A DNA stretch of 64,000 nt from Eulemur rufifrons. Its lineage: Eukaryota > Chordata > Mammalia > Primates > Lemuridae. Position numbers and translations under genes: made by a program. The stretch covers positions 1,088,501 to 1,152,500 of the forward strand of contig NC_091009.1 of the NCBI RefSeq assembly GCF_041146395.1, in the 5' to 3' direction. Shown piece after piece: positions 10,083 through 21,729 of the stretch. Each line of letters starts with the position of its first letter. Positions within the stretch are counted from its first letter, which is position 1. The notes under the pieces are model-generated. The model saw only the letters and a list, made by a program, of their open reading frames with translations. It searched no databases and had not been told where the DNA came from.

Positions 10083-13000
10083 GAGGCTTGCTAAACTCCA
10101 GTTTGGAAGAATTGCTATAGTCATATATAGGGATGCTTACATTTACTGATAGAAAGCAACTATTGGTGTGTGATTTGTAGGCTTGCCTTACTCTAGTTTG
10201 GATGAAGAAGCTGAATCATATATAGGAATATTAGCTTTGAGTTAGAGGAAGCATCTATGGGGGGTGCTTTTTTGGCTTGTTAAACTCTGGTTTGGAAGAA
10301 GTTCGAGAGTCTTATATAGGAACGATATCATTCATTCAGAGAAAGCAATTATAGGGAGTTGGTTTGTAGGCTTGCTAAGCTCTAGTTTGGAGGAAGGCGA
10401 GAGTCATATATAGGAACGCTTACATTCACATAAAGCGTCTACGGGGGGACGGTTTCTAGGCTTCCTAAACTCTAGCTTGGAAAAAGAGGACAGTTATGTA
10501 TAGGAACTCTCGGCGGGGGATTTGTAGCATTGCTAAAATCTTAGATTGGAAAAGTTGCGAGAGTCATACATAGGAATGTTAACATTCACTCAATGAAAGC
10601 AACTATAAGGGGTGCTTTCCAGGCTGGCTACACTCTAATTTGGAAAAAGTGCGACAGTCATATATAGGAAGGCTTATATTCACTCAGACAAAGCAATTAT
10701 GTGTAGGTGTATAGTAGGCATGCTAACTCTAGTTTGGAAAATTTCGAGAGCCATGTATAGGAAAGCTTACAGTAACTTAGAGAAAGCAACGAACGGGGGT
10801 GGAGTGTAGGCTTGCTAAACTCTAGTTTGGAGGAAGTGCCATAGTCCTATATAGGAACGCTTAAATTCGTTCAGAGAAAACAGCTGTCGGGGATTGGTTT
10901 GTAGACATAACTCAAGTTTGGAAGAAGTGCGAGAGACATATATAGGAATGTTTACATTGACTCAAAGAAAGCAACTATGGGGGAGTGTTATTTTGGCATG
11001 CCAGATGCTAGTTAGGAAGAAGTACAAGACTCATATATAGGAACGCTTACATTCACACAGCGAGAGCAACTACGGAGTAGTGTCAGGTAGACATGTTAAA
11101 GTCTAGCTTGGGAGAAGTTCCAGAGTCCTATATAGGAAAGGTAACAGCCACTTTGAAAAAGCAAGTCTTGGCGGGTGGTTTGTAGGCCTGCAAAACCCTG
11201 TTTTGGTTGAAGTGTGAGAGTCATATATGAGAACGCTTACATTCCCTCAGAGAAAGCAACGATGGGGTTGTTTGTAGGCTTACTAAACTGCAGTTTGGAA
11301 GAAGCACGAGAATCACATATAGGAACACATACATTTTGACGCACTGAAAGTAACTATGGGGTGGTGTTTTATAGGCATGCTAAACTCTAGTTTGGACGAA
11401 GTTTGAGAATCACATATAAGAAAGCTTACAGTCACTTAGAGAAAGCAAATCTCTGGGTGTGGAATGTAGGCCTGCTAAACTCTATTTTGGTTGAAGTGTG
11501 AGAGTCATATATGGGAACGCTTACATTCACTCAGAGAAAACAACGTTTGGGTGGTGGTTTGTAGGGCATACTAAACTGTAGTTTGGAAGAAGTACGAGAG
11601 TCCTATATAGGAACACTTACATTCACGCAGAGAAAGCACTTATGGCGTCAGGTTTTGTAGGCATGATAAACTGCAGTTTGGAAGAAGTTGGAGAACCTTA
11701 TACAGGAATGATTACCATCACCTAGGGAAAGCAACTCTCGGGAGATTGTTTGTACACATGCTAAACTCTAATTTGGATGAAGTGTGAGAGTCAAACATGG
11801 GACCGCTTACATTCCCTCAGAGAAACAACATTGGGCTGGTTTTTGTAGGCATACTAATTAGTTTGGAAGAAGTACGAGAATGATATTTGGGAACGCTTAC
11901 ATTCACCCAGAGAAAGCAACTACGGGGTGGTGTTTTGTAAGCATGCTATAGTTTGGAAGAAGTTCTAAACCTGAACAGTCACTTAGAGAAAGCAACTCTT
12001 GGTGGGTGATTTTTAGGTCTGCTAAATTGTATTTTGAAAGAAGTACCAGAGTCATATATACTAATGCTTACATTCATGCAAAGAAAAAACTAGGGGATGA
12101 TGTTTTGTGGGCATGTTAACCTGTAGTTTGGAAGAAGTTGGAGAGTCTTATTTAGGAAAGCTTACAGTCACCTAGAGAAAGCAACTCTTGGGAGATCCTT
12201 TCTTGGCCTGCTAAACTCTACTTTGGATCAATTGTGAGAGTCAAACATGGGAATGCTTTCATTCATTCAGAGAACGCAACGTTTGGGTGGTGGTTTGTAG
12301 GCATTCTAAACTGTATTTTGGAGGAAGTACGAGAGTCATATATCTGAACGCTTACATTCAGGCATAGACAGCACTCTGGGGTCGTATTTTGTTGGCATGC
12401 TAAACTGTGGTTTGGAAGAAGTTCGAGAGTCTTATATAGGAAAGATTACAGCGACACAGAGAAAACAACTCTCGGAAGTTTATTGGTAGGCCTGCTAAAC
12501 TCTAATTTGGATGAAATGTGAGAACGCTTGCATTCATTCACTCAGAGAAAGAAACATTATCGTGATGGTTTGAAGGCATAATAACTGTAGTTGGGAAGAA
12601 GTAGGAGAGTCATATATATGAACGGTTACATTCACGCAGACAAAGCAACTGTGGGGTGGCGCATGTATGCATGTTAATCTGTAGTTTGGAGGAAGTGCGA
12701 GAGTCATATCTGGGGAAAATTACAGTCACTTAGAGAAAGGAACCATTTTGGGCTGGTTTGTAGATCTGCTAAATTCTATTTTGGAAACAGAGTGTGAGTC
12801 ATATATGGGAACGCTTATGTTCACTCAGAGAAAGCAACCACGGTGTGGTGTTTTGTTGGCATGCTGTAGTTTGAAAGAAGTTGGAGATTCTTATATAGGA
12901 AAGTTTACAGTCACCTAGAGAAAGCAACTCACGGGGTGTGGTTTGTAGGCCTGCTAAACTCTAATTTAGATGAAGTGAGAGAGGCATATATATGAACGCT

Positions 13001-13199
13001 TATATTGATGCAGAGAAAGTAACTATGGGGTGGTGTTTTGTAGGCATGCTAAAATATAATTTGGAAGAAGTTCGAAAGCAGACAGTCACTTAGAGAAAGC
13101 AACTCTCGGCGGTTCATTTTTCGGTCTGCTATATTGTATTTTGAAAGAAGTACCAGAGTCATATATACAAACGCTTACATTCATGCAGAGAAAGCAACT

Positions 13200-15899
13200 G
13201 TGGGGTGGTGTTTTCTAGGCATGCTAAACTCTAGTTTGGACGAAGTTTGAGAATCACATATAAGAAAGCTTAGAGTCACTTAGAGAAAGCAAATCTCTGG
13301 TGTGGAATGTAGGCGTGCTAAACTCTATTTTGGTTTCAGAGTGAGAGTCATATATGGGAAGGCTTACATTCACTCAGAGAAAGCTACGATGATGTGGTGG
13401 TTTGTAGGCATACTAAACTCTAGTTTGGAAGAAGTAGGAGAATGATATATGGGAACAGTTACATTCATGCAGAGAAAGCAATTATGGGGTGGATTTTTGT
13501 AGCCATGCTAATCTCTATTTTGCAAGAAGTTAAAGAGTAATATATAGGAAAACGTACCGTCATTTATAGAAACCAACTTTCGGGGGATGGTTTGTAGGCC
13601 TGCAAAACTCTACTTTGGAAGAAGGGGGAGAGTCATATTGGGGACTGCGTACATTCACTCAGAGAAATCAACGATGGGGTTGTGGTTTGTAGGCATACTA
13701 AACTCTAGTTTGGAAGAAGTACAAGAATCATATATAGAAACGCTTACATTCATGCAGAGAAAGCAACTATGGAGTGATGTTTGTATGCCTACTAAACTAT
13801 AGTTTGGGGGATGTTCGAGAGTCATATCTGGGAAGTTTACAGTCATTTAGAGAAAGCAACTCTTGGGGGGGTGGTTCGTAGGCCTGCTAAACTCTATTTT
13901 CAATGAAGTGTTAGAATCATATACAGGAACGCTTACATTCACTCAGAGAAAGCAACGTTGGGGTGGCCGTTTTTGAGCATACTGAACTCTACTTTGGAAG
14001 AGGTACGAGAGACATATACAGGAACGCTTACATTAACACAGAGAAAGCAAATATGGGGTGCTGTAGTGCAGGCATGCTAAACTATAGATTGGAAGAAGTT
14101 CGAAAGCTGACAGTCATTTACAGAAAGCAACTCTTGGCGGGTGATTTTTAGGTCTGCTAAATTGTATTTTGAAAGACGTACCAGAGTCATATAGACAAAC
14201 GCTTACATTCATGCAGAGAAAGAAACTATGGGGTGATGTGTTGTTGGCATGCTAAACTGCAGTTTGGAAGGAGTTCGAGAGTGTTATATAGGATAACTTA
14301 GAGTCACCTAGAGAAAGCAACACTCGGGACAGCTTTGCAAGCCTGTAAACACTAATTAGCAGCAATTGTGAGAGTCAAACATGGGAACGCTTACATTCAC
14401 TCAGAGAACACAACGTTTGGGTGGTGATTTGTAGGCATCATAACTGTAGTTTGGAAGAAGTAGGAGAGTCATATATATGAACGGTTACATTCACGCAGAG
14501 AAAGCAACTGATGGGTGGCGTATGTACGCATGTTAATGTATACTTTGGAGGAAGTTCGGGAGTCTTATCTGGGGAAAATTGCAGTCACTTAGAGAAAGCA
14601 ACCATCGGGGGCCGTTTTGTAGATCTGCTAAATTCTATTTTGGAAGAAGAGAGAAAGTCATATGTGGGAACGCTTATGTTCACTCAGAGAAATCAACGAT
14701 GGGGCAGTGTTTCGTTGGCATGCTAAACTGTAGTTTGGAAGAAGTTCGCGAGTCTTATATAAGAAAGCTTACAGTCACCTAGAGAAAGTAACTCTCGGCA
14801 GATTGTTTCTAAGCATGCTAAACTCTAATTTGCATCAATTGTGAGAGTCAAACATGGGAACGCTTACATTCACTCAGAGAACGCAACGTTTGGGTGGTGG
14901 TTTGTAAGCATTCTAAACTGTATTTTGGAGGAAGTAGGAGAGTCATATATACGAATGCTTACATTCACGCAGAGAAAGCAACTCTGGGGTCGTATTTTGT
15001 TGGCATGCTAAACTGTGGTTTGGAAGAAGTTCGAGAGCCTTATATAGGAAAGATTACAGTGACACAGAGAAAACAACTCTCTGTAGTTTGTTGGTAGGTC
15101 TGCTAAACTGTAATTTGGATGAAGTGTGAGAACGCTTGCATTCACTCAGAGAAAGAACTTTGTCGTGGTGGTTTGTAGAAATAACAACTGTAGTTCAAAG
15201 AAGTAGGAGAGTCATATATGAACGGTTACATTCACGCAGAGAAAGCAATTGTGGGGTGGTGTATGTAATCATCATAATCTGTAGTTTGGAGGAAGTTCGA
15301 GAGTCATATCTGGGGAAAATTAGAGTCACTTAGAGAAAGGAACCATCGGGGGCTGGTGTGTAGGTCTGCTAAATTCTATTTTGGAAAAAGAGTGAGAGTC
15401 ATATATGGGAACGCTTATGTTCACTCAGAGAAATCAATGATGGGGCGCTGTATTGTTGGCATGCCAAACTGTAGTTTGGAAGAAGTTCGAGAGTCTTATA
15501 TAGGAAAGTTTACAGTCACCTAGAGAAAGCAACTCACAGGAGGTGGTTTGTAGGCCGCTAAACTCTAATTTGGATGAAGTGAAAGAGGCATACATGGATA
15601 TGCTTCATTCACTCAGAGAAAGGTAAGTTGGAGTGGCGGTTTTTAGGTATACTAAACTCCAGTTTGGAAGAAGTACGAGAGTCATATATATGAACGCTTA
15701 TATGGACGCAGAGAAAGCAACTATGGGGTGGTGTTTTGTAGGCATGCTAATATATAATTTGGAAGAAGTTCGAAAGCAGACAGTCACTTAGAGAAAGCAA
15801 CTCTTGGCGGTGGATTTTTAGGTCTACTAAATTGTATTTTGAAAGAAGTACCAGTGTCATATAAAGAACGCTTACATTCATGCAGAGAAAGCATCTGTG
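13200..15899 (+). repeat. Satellite higher-order unit, left arm
   Basis: A marker TTTGGACGAAGTTTGAGAAT monomer near 13,232 recurs near 15,931, and a following monomer set (TTTGGAAGAAGGGGGAGAGT near 13,613) recurs near 16,302. The offset is about 2.69-2.70 kb, equal to about nine or ten trimers. An earlier marker at about 11,383 is only 1.85 kb upstream, so the preceding unit is shortened. Confidence 0.8.
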
Positions 15900-17270
15900 G
15901 GGTGGTGTATTGTAGGCATGCTAAAATCTAGTTTGGACGAAGTTTGAGAATCACATATAAGAAAGCTTAGAGTCACTTAGAGAAAGCAAATCTCTGGTTG
16001 TGGAATGTAGGCGTGCTAAACTCTATTGTGGTTTAAGACTGAGCATCATATATGGAAAGGGTTACATTCACTCAGAGAAAGCAACGATGGTGTGGTGGTT
16101 TGTAGGCATACTAAACTCTAGTTTGGAAGAAGTAGGAGAATGATATATGGGAACGCTTACATTCATGCAGAGAAAGCAATTATGCGGTGGATTTTTTGCA
16201 CCCATGCTAATCTCTAGTTTGGAAGAAGTTATATAGGAAAGCGTACACTCATTTATAGAAACCAATTTACGGGGGATGGATGGTAGGCCTGCAAAACTCT
16301 ACTTTGGAAGAAGGGGGAGAGTCATATTGGGGACCACGTACATTGACTCAGAGAAATCAAGGATGGGGTTGTGTTTTGTAGGCATACTAAACTCTAGTTT
16401 GGAGGAAGAACGAGAATCATATATAGGAACGCTTACATTCATGCAGAGAAAGCAACTATGGAGTGATGTTTGTATGCCTACTAGACTATAGTTTGGAGGA
16501 TGTTCGAGAGTCATATCTGGGAAGCTTACAGTCATTTAGAGAAAGCAACTCTCTGGGGGTGGTTCGTAGGCCTGCTAAACTCTATTTTCAATGAAGTGTT
16601 AGAATCATATACAGGAACGCTTACATTGACTCAGAGAAAGCAACGTTGGGGTGGTGGTTTGTAGGTATACTAACCTGTAATTTGGAAGAAGCAAAAGAAT
16701 CACATATAGAACCGCTTACATTCAGGCACTGAAAGCCACTATGGGTTCGTGTTTTTAGGCATGCTAAACTGTAGTTTGGAAGAAGTTCGAAAGCTGTCAC
16801 TTAGAGAAAGAAACTCTCTGCGGGTGATTTTTAGGTCTGCTAAATTGTGTTTTGAAATAAGTACCAGAATCATAGTTACAAACGGTTACATTCATGCAGA
16901 GAAAGAAACTATGGGGTGATGTTTTGTGGGCATGCTAAACTGCCCACAAAACTTCTAAGAAGTTCGAGAGTCTTATATAGGAAAGCTTACAGTCACCTAG
17001 AGAAAGCAACTCTCGGGAGATGGTTTCTAAGCCTGCTAAACTAATTTGCACCGATTGTTAAAGTCAAACATGGGAAGGTTTACATCCACTCAGAACGCAA
17101 CGTTTGGGTTGTGGTTTGTGGCCATAATAACTGTAGTTCGGAAAAAGTAGGAAAGTCATATATATGAACGGTTACATTCATGCAGAGAAAGCAACTGTTG
17201 GGTACCGTATGTACGCGTGCTAATCTACAGTTTGGAGGAAATTCGAGAGTCATATCTAGGGAAAATTACA
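15900..17270 (+). repeat. Satellite higher-order unit, partial
   Basis: This is the first half of another copy of the 2.7-kb unit. It pairs in reverse with about 19,975-21,576, although a trimer-sized insertion on the right side disturbs the pairing. Downstream of about 17,270 the inverted correspondence is lost. The sequence to 17,540 still resembles 14,560-14,840 at the same 2.7-kb offset. Confidence 0.7.
16921..16952. repeat. 12-bp perfect hairpin inside one monomer
   Basis: GTTTTGTGGGCA (16,921-16,932), an 8-base loop TGCTAAAC and TGCCCACAAAAC (16,941-16,952) form a perfect inverted repeat. The usual monomer continues CTAAACTGTAGTTTGGAAGA here. The partner position in the other arm, near 20,294-20,325, has the normal sequence. 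The copy here therefore looks like a local template-switch mutation that replaced a direct segment with its complement. Confidence 0.85.
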
Positions 17271-18098
17271 GTCACATAGCTAAATCAACCATCGGGGACT
17301 GGTTTGTAGGTCTGCTAAATTCTATTTTGGAAAAAGAGATTCATATAAGGGAATGCTTATGTTCACTCAGAGAAAGCAACGATCCGGTGGTGTATTGTTG
17401 GCATGCTAAACTGTAGTTTGGAAGAAGTTCGAGAGTTTTATATAGGAAAGCTTACATTCACCTAGAGAAAGCAACTTTCAGGATGTGGTTTATAGGCCTG
17501 GTGAACTCTAATTTGGATCAAGTGTGAGAGTCATACATACGAGTTCCAAAATACAGTTTAGTATGCCTACAAACCAACAGCCCAACATTGCTTTCTCTGA
17601 GTGGATATAGGCTTTCCCTTATATGAATCTCGGACTGCTTTCAAAATGCAATTTACCGGACCTACAAAACACCGCCTGAGAGTTGCTTTCTCTCACTATA
17701 AGCTTTCCTATATATGACTTTGGAACATAGTTTAGCATGCCAACAAAAGGCCACCCCATAGTTTGCGTGAATGTAAGCGTTCCTATGCATCACGCTCGTA
17801 CTTCTTCCAAAGTATAGTACACCTACCAACCACCTCCCCAACGTTGCTTTTTCTGAGTGAATGTAAGCATTCTTTTATTCTCGTACTTCCTCCAAACTCC
17901 AGTTTAGTGTGACTAAAAACCACCACCGCAACCCTGCTTTCTCTGAGTGAATGTTAGCGTTCCCGTTTATGATTCACACTTCATCCAAAATAGAATTTAG
18001 CAGAACTACAAACCAGCCCCCAAGGGTTGCTTTCTCTATGAGACTGTAAGCTTTCCTATTACTCTTAACTTCTTCGCAACTAGAGATTTGCATGCCTA

Positions 18099-18555
18099 CA
18101 AAACACCACCCCATAGTTGCCCTCTCTGCGTGAATGTAAGCACTTGTATATATGACTCTGCTACTTCTTCCAAAATACAGTTTAGTATGCTTACAAACAA
18201 CCAACCAAACGTTGCGTTCTCTGAGAGAATGTTAGCGTTCCCAAGTATGACTGTTCCAAATGATGCAAAGTAGAGTTTAGCAGGCTTACAAACTATCTCT
18301 CGAAAGTTGCTTCCTCTGGGGGACTGTAAGCTTTCCTATAAAAGACTGTCGAACTTCTTCAAAACTACATTTCAGCACGCCAACAAAACATCACCACATA
18401 GTTTCTTTCTCAGCATAAATATAAGCGATTTTATATATGACTCTGGTACTTCTTTCAAAATACAATTTAGCAGACCTCTAAATCAACCGCCGAGAGTTGC
18501 CTTCTCTAAGTCACTGTCAGCTTTCGAACTTCTTCCAAATTATATTTTAGCAGGC
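18099..18555 (-). repeat. 457-bp tandem duplication, copy 1
   Basis: The segment is followed directly by a second copy. Shared features not found in neighbouring monomers include CTGAGAGAATGTTAGCG, GTATGACTGTTCCAAATGAT, AACTATCTCTCGAAAGTTGC and TTTCAGCACGCCAACAAAAC. The offset measured at the CTGAGAGAATG box is 457 bases. The length is not a whole number of trimers, so it is a later event than the 2.7-kb units. Confidence 0.85.
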
Positions 18556-19013
18556 CTACAAAACACCACCCCATAGTGGCCCTCTCTGGGTGAATGTAAG
18601 CGCTCATATATATGACTCTGCTACTTCCAAAATACCGTTTAGTATGCTTACAAACAACCACCCAAAAGTTAAGTTCTCTGAGAGAATGTTAGCGTTCCCA
18701 AGTATGACTGTTCCAAATGATGCAAAGTAGAGTTTAGCAGGCTTACAAACTATCTCTCGAAAGTTGCTTCCTCTAGGGGACTGTAAGGTTTCCTATAAAA
18801 GACTGTCGAACTTCTTCGAAACTACATTTCAGCACGCCAACAAAACATCACCACATAGTTTTTCTCAGCATCAATGTAAGAGATTTTATATATGACTCTG
18901 GTACTTCTTTCAAAATACAATTTAGCAGACCTCAAAATCAACCGCCAAGAGTTGCATACTCTAAGTCACTGTCAGCTTTCGAACTTCTTCCAAATTATAT
19001 TTTAGCATGCCTA
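18556..19013 (-). repeat. 457-bp tandem duplication, copy 2
   Basis: This is the second copy of the segment at 18,099. It differs by a few substitutions and small losses: GACTCTGCTACTTCCAAAAT lacks a TTC step, and TAGTTTTTCTCAGC lacks a few bases against TAGTTTCTTTCTCAGC. It lies in the unpaired centre of the palindrome. Confidence 0.83.
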
Positions 19014-21729
19014 CAAAACACCACCCCATAGTTGCTTTCTCTGCGTCCATATAAGCGTTCATATATATGACTCTCGTACTTCTTCCAAACTGGAGTTTAG
19101 TATACCTAAAAACCGGCACCACAATTTACCTTTCTCTGAGTGAATGAAGCGTATCCATGTATGCCTCTTTCACTTCATCCAAATTAGAGTTTAGTGGCCC
19201 ACAAACCACCTCCTGTGAGTTGCATTCTCTAGGTGACTGTAAACTTTCCTATATAAGACTCTCGAACTTCTTCCAAACTACAGTTTAGCATGCCAACAAT
19301 ACAGCGCCCCATCATTGATTTCTCTGAGTGAACATAAGCGTTCCCATATATGACTCTCACTCTTCTTCCAAAATAGAATTTAGCAGACCTACACAACACC
19401 CGATGGTTCCAATTCTCTACGTGACTCTAATTTTTCCCACATATGACTCTCGAACTTTCTCCAAACTATAGATTATGATGATTACATAGGCCACCCCACA
19501 GTTGCTTTCTCTGCGTGAATGTAACCGTTCATATATGACTCTCCTTCTTTTAAACTACAGCATTTATTCCTACAAACCATCACGACAACGTTCTTTCTCT
19601 GAGTGAATGCAAGCATTCTCACACTTCATCCAAATTACAGTTTAGCAGACCTACCAACAAACTACAGAGAGTTGTTTTTCTCTGTGTCACTGTAATCTTT
19701 CTTATGTAAGGCTCTCGAACTTCTTCCAAACCACAGTTTAGCATGCCAACAAAATACGACCCCAGAGTTGCTTTCTCTGCGTGAATGTAAGCATTCTTAT
19801 ATATGAGTCTCCTACTTCCTCCAAAATACAGTTTAGAATGCTTACAAACCACCACCCAAACGTTGCGTTCTCTGAGTGAATGTAAGCGTTCCCATGTTTG
19901 ACTCTCACAATTGATGCAAATTAGAATTTTAGCATGCTTAGAAACAATCTCCCGAGAGTTGCTTTCTCTAGGTGACTGTAATTTTCCCCAGATATGACTC
20001 TCGCACTTCCTCCAAACTACAGATTAGCATGCATACATACGCCACCCAACAGTTGCTTTCTCTGCGTGAATGTAACCGTTCGTATATATGACTCTCCTAC
20101 TTCTTCTGAACTACAGTTATTATGCCTACAAACCACCACCCAAACGTTGTGTTCTCTGAGTGAATGTAAGCGTTCCAATGTTTGACTCTCACAATTGCTG
20201 CTAGTTAGAGTTTAGCAGGCTTGCAAAGCTCTCCTGAGTGTTGCTTTCTCTAGGTGACTGTAAGCTATCCAAATAACACTCTCGAACTCCTTCCAAACTG
20301 CAGTTTAGCATCCCCACAACACATCACCCCATATTTTCTTTCTACGCATGAATGTAAGCGTTTGTATATAAGACTCTGACACGTCTTTCAAAATACAATT
20401 TAGCAGACTGAAAAAATCACCCGCCAAGAGTTGCTTTCTCTAAGTGACTGTCAGCTTTCGAACTTCTTCCAATCTATAGTTTAGCATGCCTGCACTACAG
20501 CACACCGTATTTGCTTTCTCTGTGTTAATGTAAGCGTTCGTATTTATGTCTCTCGTACCTCTTCCAAAGTAGAGTTTAGTATGCTCAAAAACGGCCACCC
20601 CAATGTTGCTTTCTCTGAGTGAATGTAAGCGTTCCTGTATATGATTTTAACACTTCATTGAAAATAGAGTTTAGCAGGCCTACGAACCACCCCCCAGAGT
20701 TACATCCTCCAAACTATAGTTTAGTAGGCATACAAACATCACTCCATAGTTGCTTTCTCTGCGTGAATGTAACCGTTCATATATATGACTTTCCTACTTC
20801 TTCCGAACTACAGTTATTATGGCCACAAACTACAACCCAAACCTTGCGTTCTGAGTGGATGTAAACCTTCCCATATTTGACTTTAACAGTTGGTGCAAAT
20901 TAGCAGGCTTAGAAACCATCTCCCGAGAGTTGCTCTCTCTAGGTGACTGTAAGCTTTGCTATATAAGATTCTAAACTTCCTCCAAACTATAGTTTAGTAG
21001 GCATAAAAACATCACTCCATAGTTGCTTTCTCTGCATGAATGTAAGCGTTCCTATATATGATTCTCGTACTTCCTCCAAACTAGAGTATAGTATGCCTAC
21101 AAAACACAAGCCCATCCTTGATTTCTCTGAGTCAATGTACGTGGTCCCCAATATGACTCTCTCACTTCTTCCAAAGTAGAGTTTTGCAGGCCTACCGTCC
21201 ATCCCCCGAAAGTTGGTTTCTATAAATGACTGTACGCTTTCCTATATAACTTCTTCCAAACTAGAGATTAGCATGGGTACAAAAACCCACCCCATAATTG
21301 CTTTCTCTGCATGAATGTAAGCATTCCCAAATATCATTTTCCTACTTCTTCCAAACTAGAGTTTAGTATGCCTACAAACCACCACATCATCGTTGCTTTC
21401 TCTGAGTGAATGTAACCCTTTCCATATATGACTCTCAATCTTAAACCAAAATAGAATTTAGCACGCCTACATTCCACAACCAGAAATTTGCTTTCCCTAA
21501 GAGACTCTAAGCTTTCTTATATGTGATTCTCAAACTTCGTCCAAACTAGAGTTTAGCACGCCTAGAAAACACCACCCCACAGTTGCTTTCTCTGCATGAA
21601 TGTAAGCGTTTGTATATATGACACTGGTACTTCTTTCAAAATACAATTTAGCAGACCTAAAAATCTACCGCCAAGAGTTGCTTTCTCTGACTGTCTGCTT
21701 TCGAACTTCTTCCAAACTATATTTTAGCA
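19014..21729 (-). repeat. Satellite higher-order unit r1
   Basis: The unit starts with GCGTCCATATAAGCGTTC, AACTGGAGTTTAGTATACC, AAAAACCGGCACCACAATTT and GTGAATGAAGCGTATCCATG. The same run of monomers reappears from about 21,730, an offset of about 2.69-2.73 kb along the unit. Within it, 20,700-20,980 holds an extra chimeric trimer. Confidence 0.82.

Larger units (their letters stand above)
10083..17540 (+). repeat. About 97-bp satellite, left arm (forward)
   Basis: This is a tandem satellite with no telomere-type words. A typical monomer reads CTAAACTCTAGTTTGGAAGA, AGTTCGAGAGTCATATATAG, GAACGCTTACATTCAC, CAGAGAAAGCAAC and a G-rich step such as TATGGGGTGGTG ending in TTTTGTAGGCATG. Monomers near 10.1-11.2 kb are simple repeats of about 95-105 bp. 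From about 11.2 kb three kinds alternate: TTCACGCAGAG/GCATGC, AGTCACTTAGAG/GCCTGC and TTCACTCAGAG/GCATAC. They make trimers of about 280-295 bp. Open frames of 60-80 codons occur on both strands but repeat with the trimers and have no recognisable domain. Confidence 0.93.
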
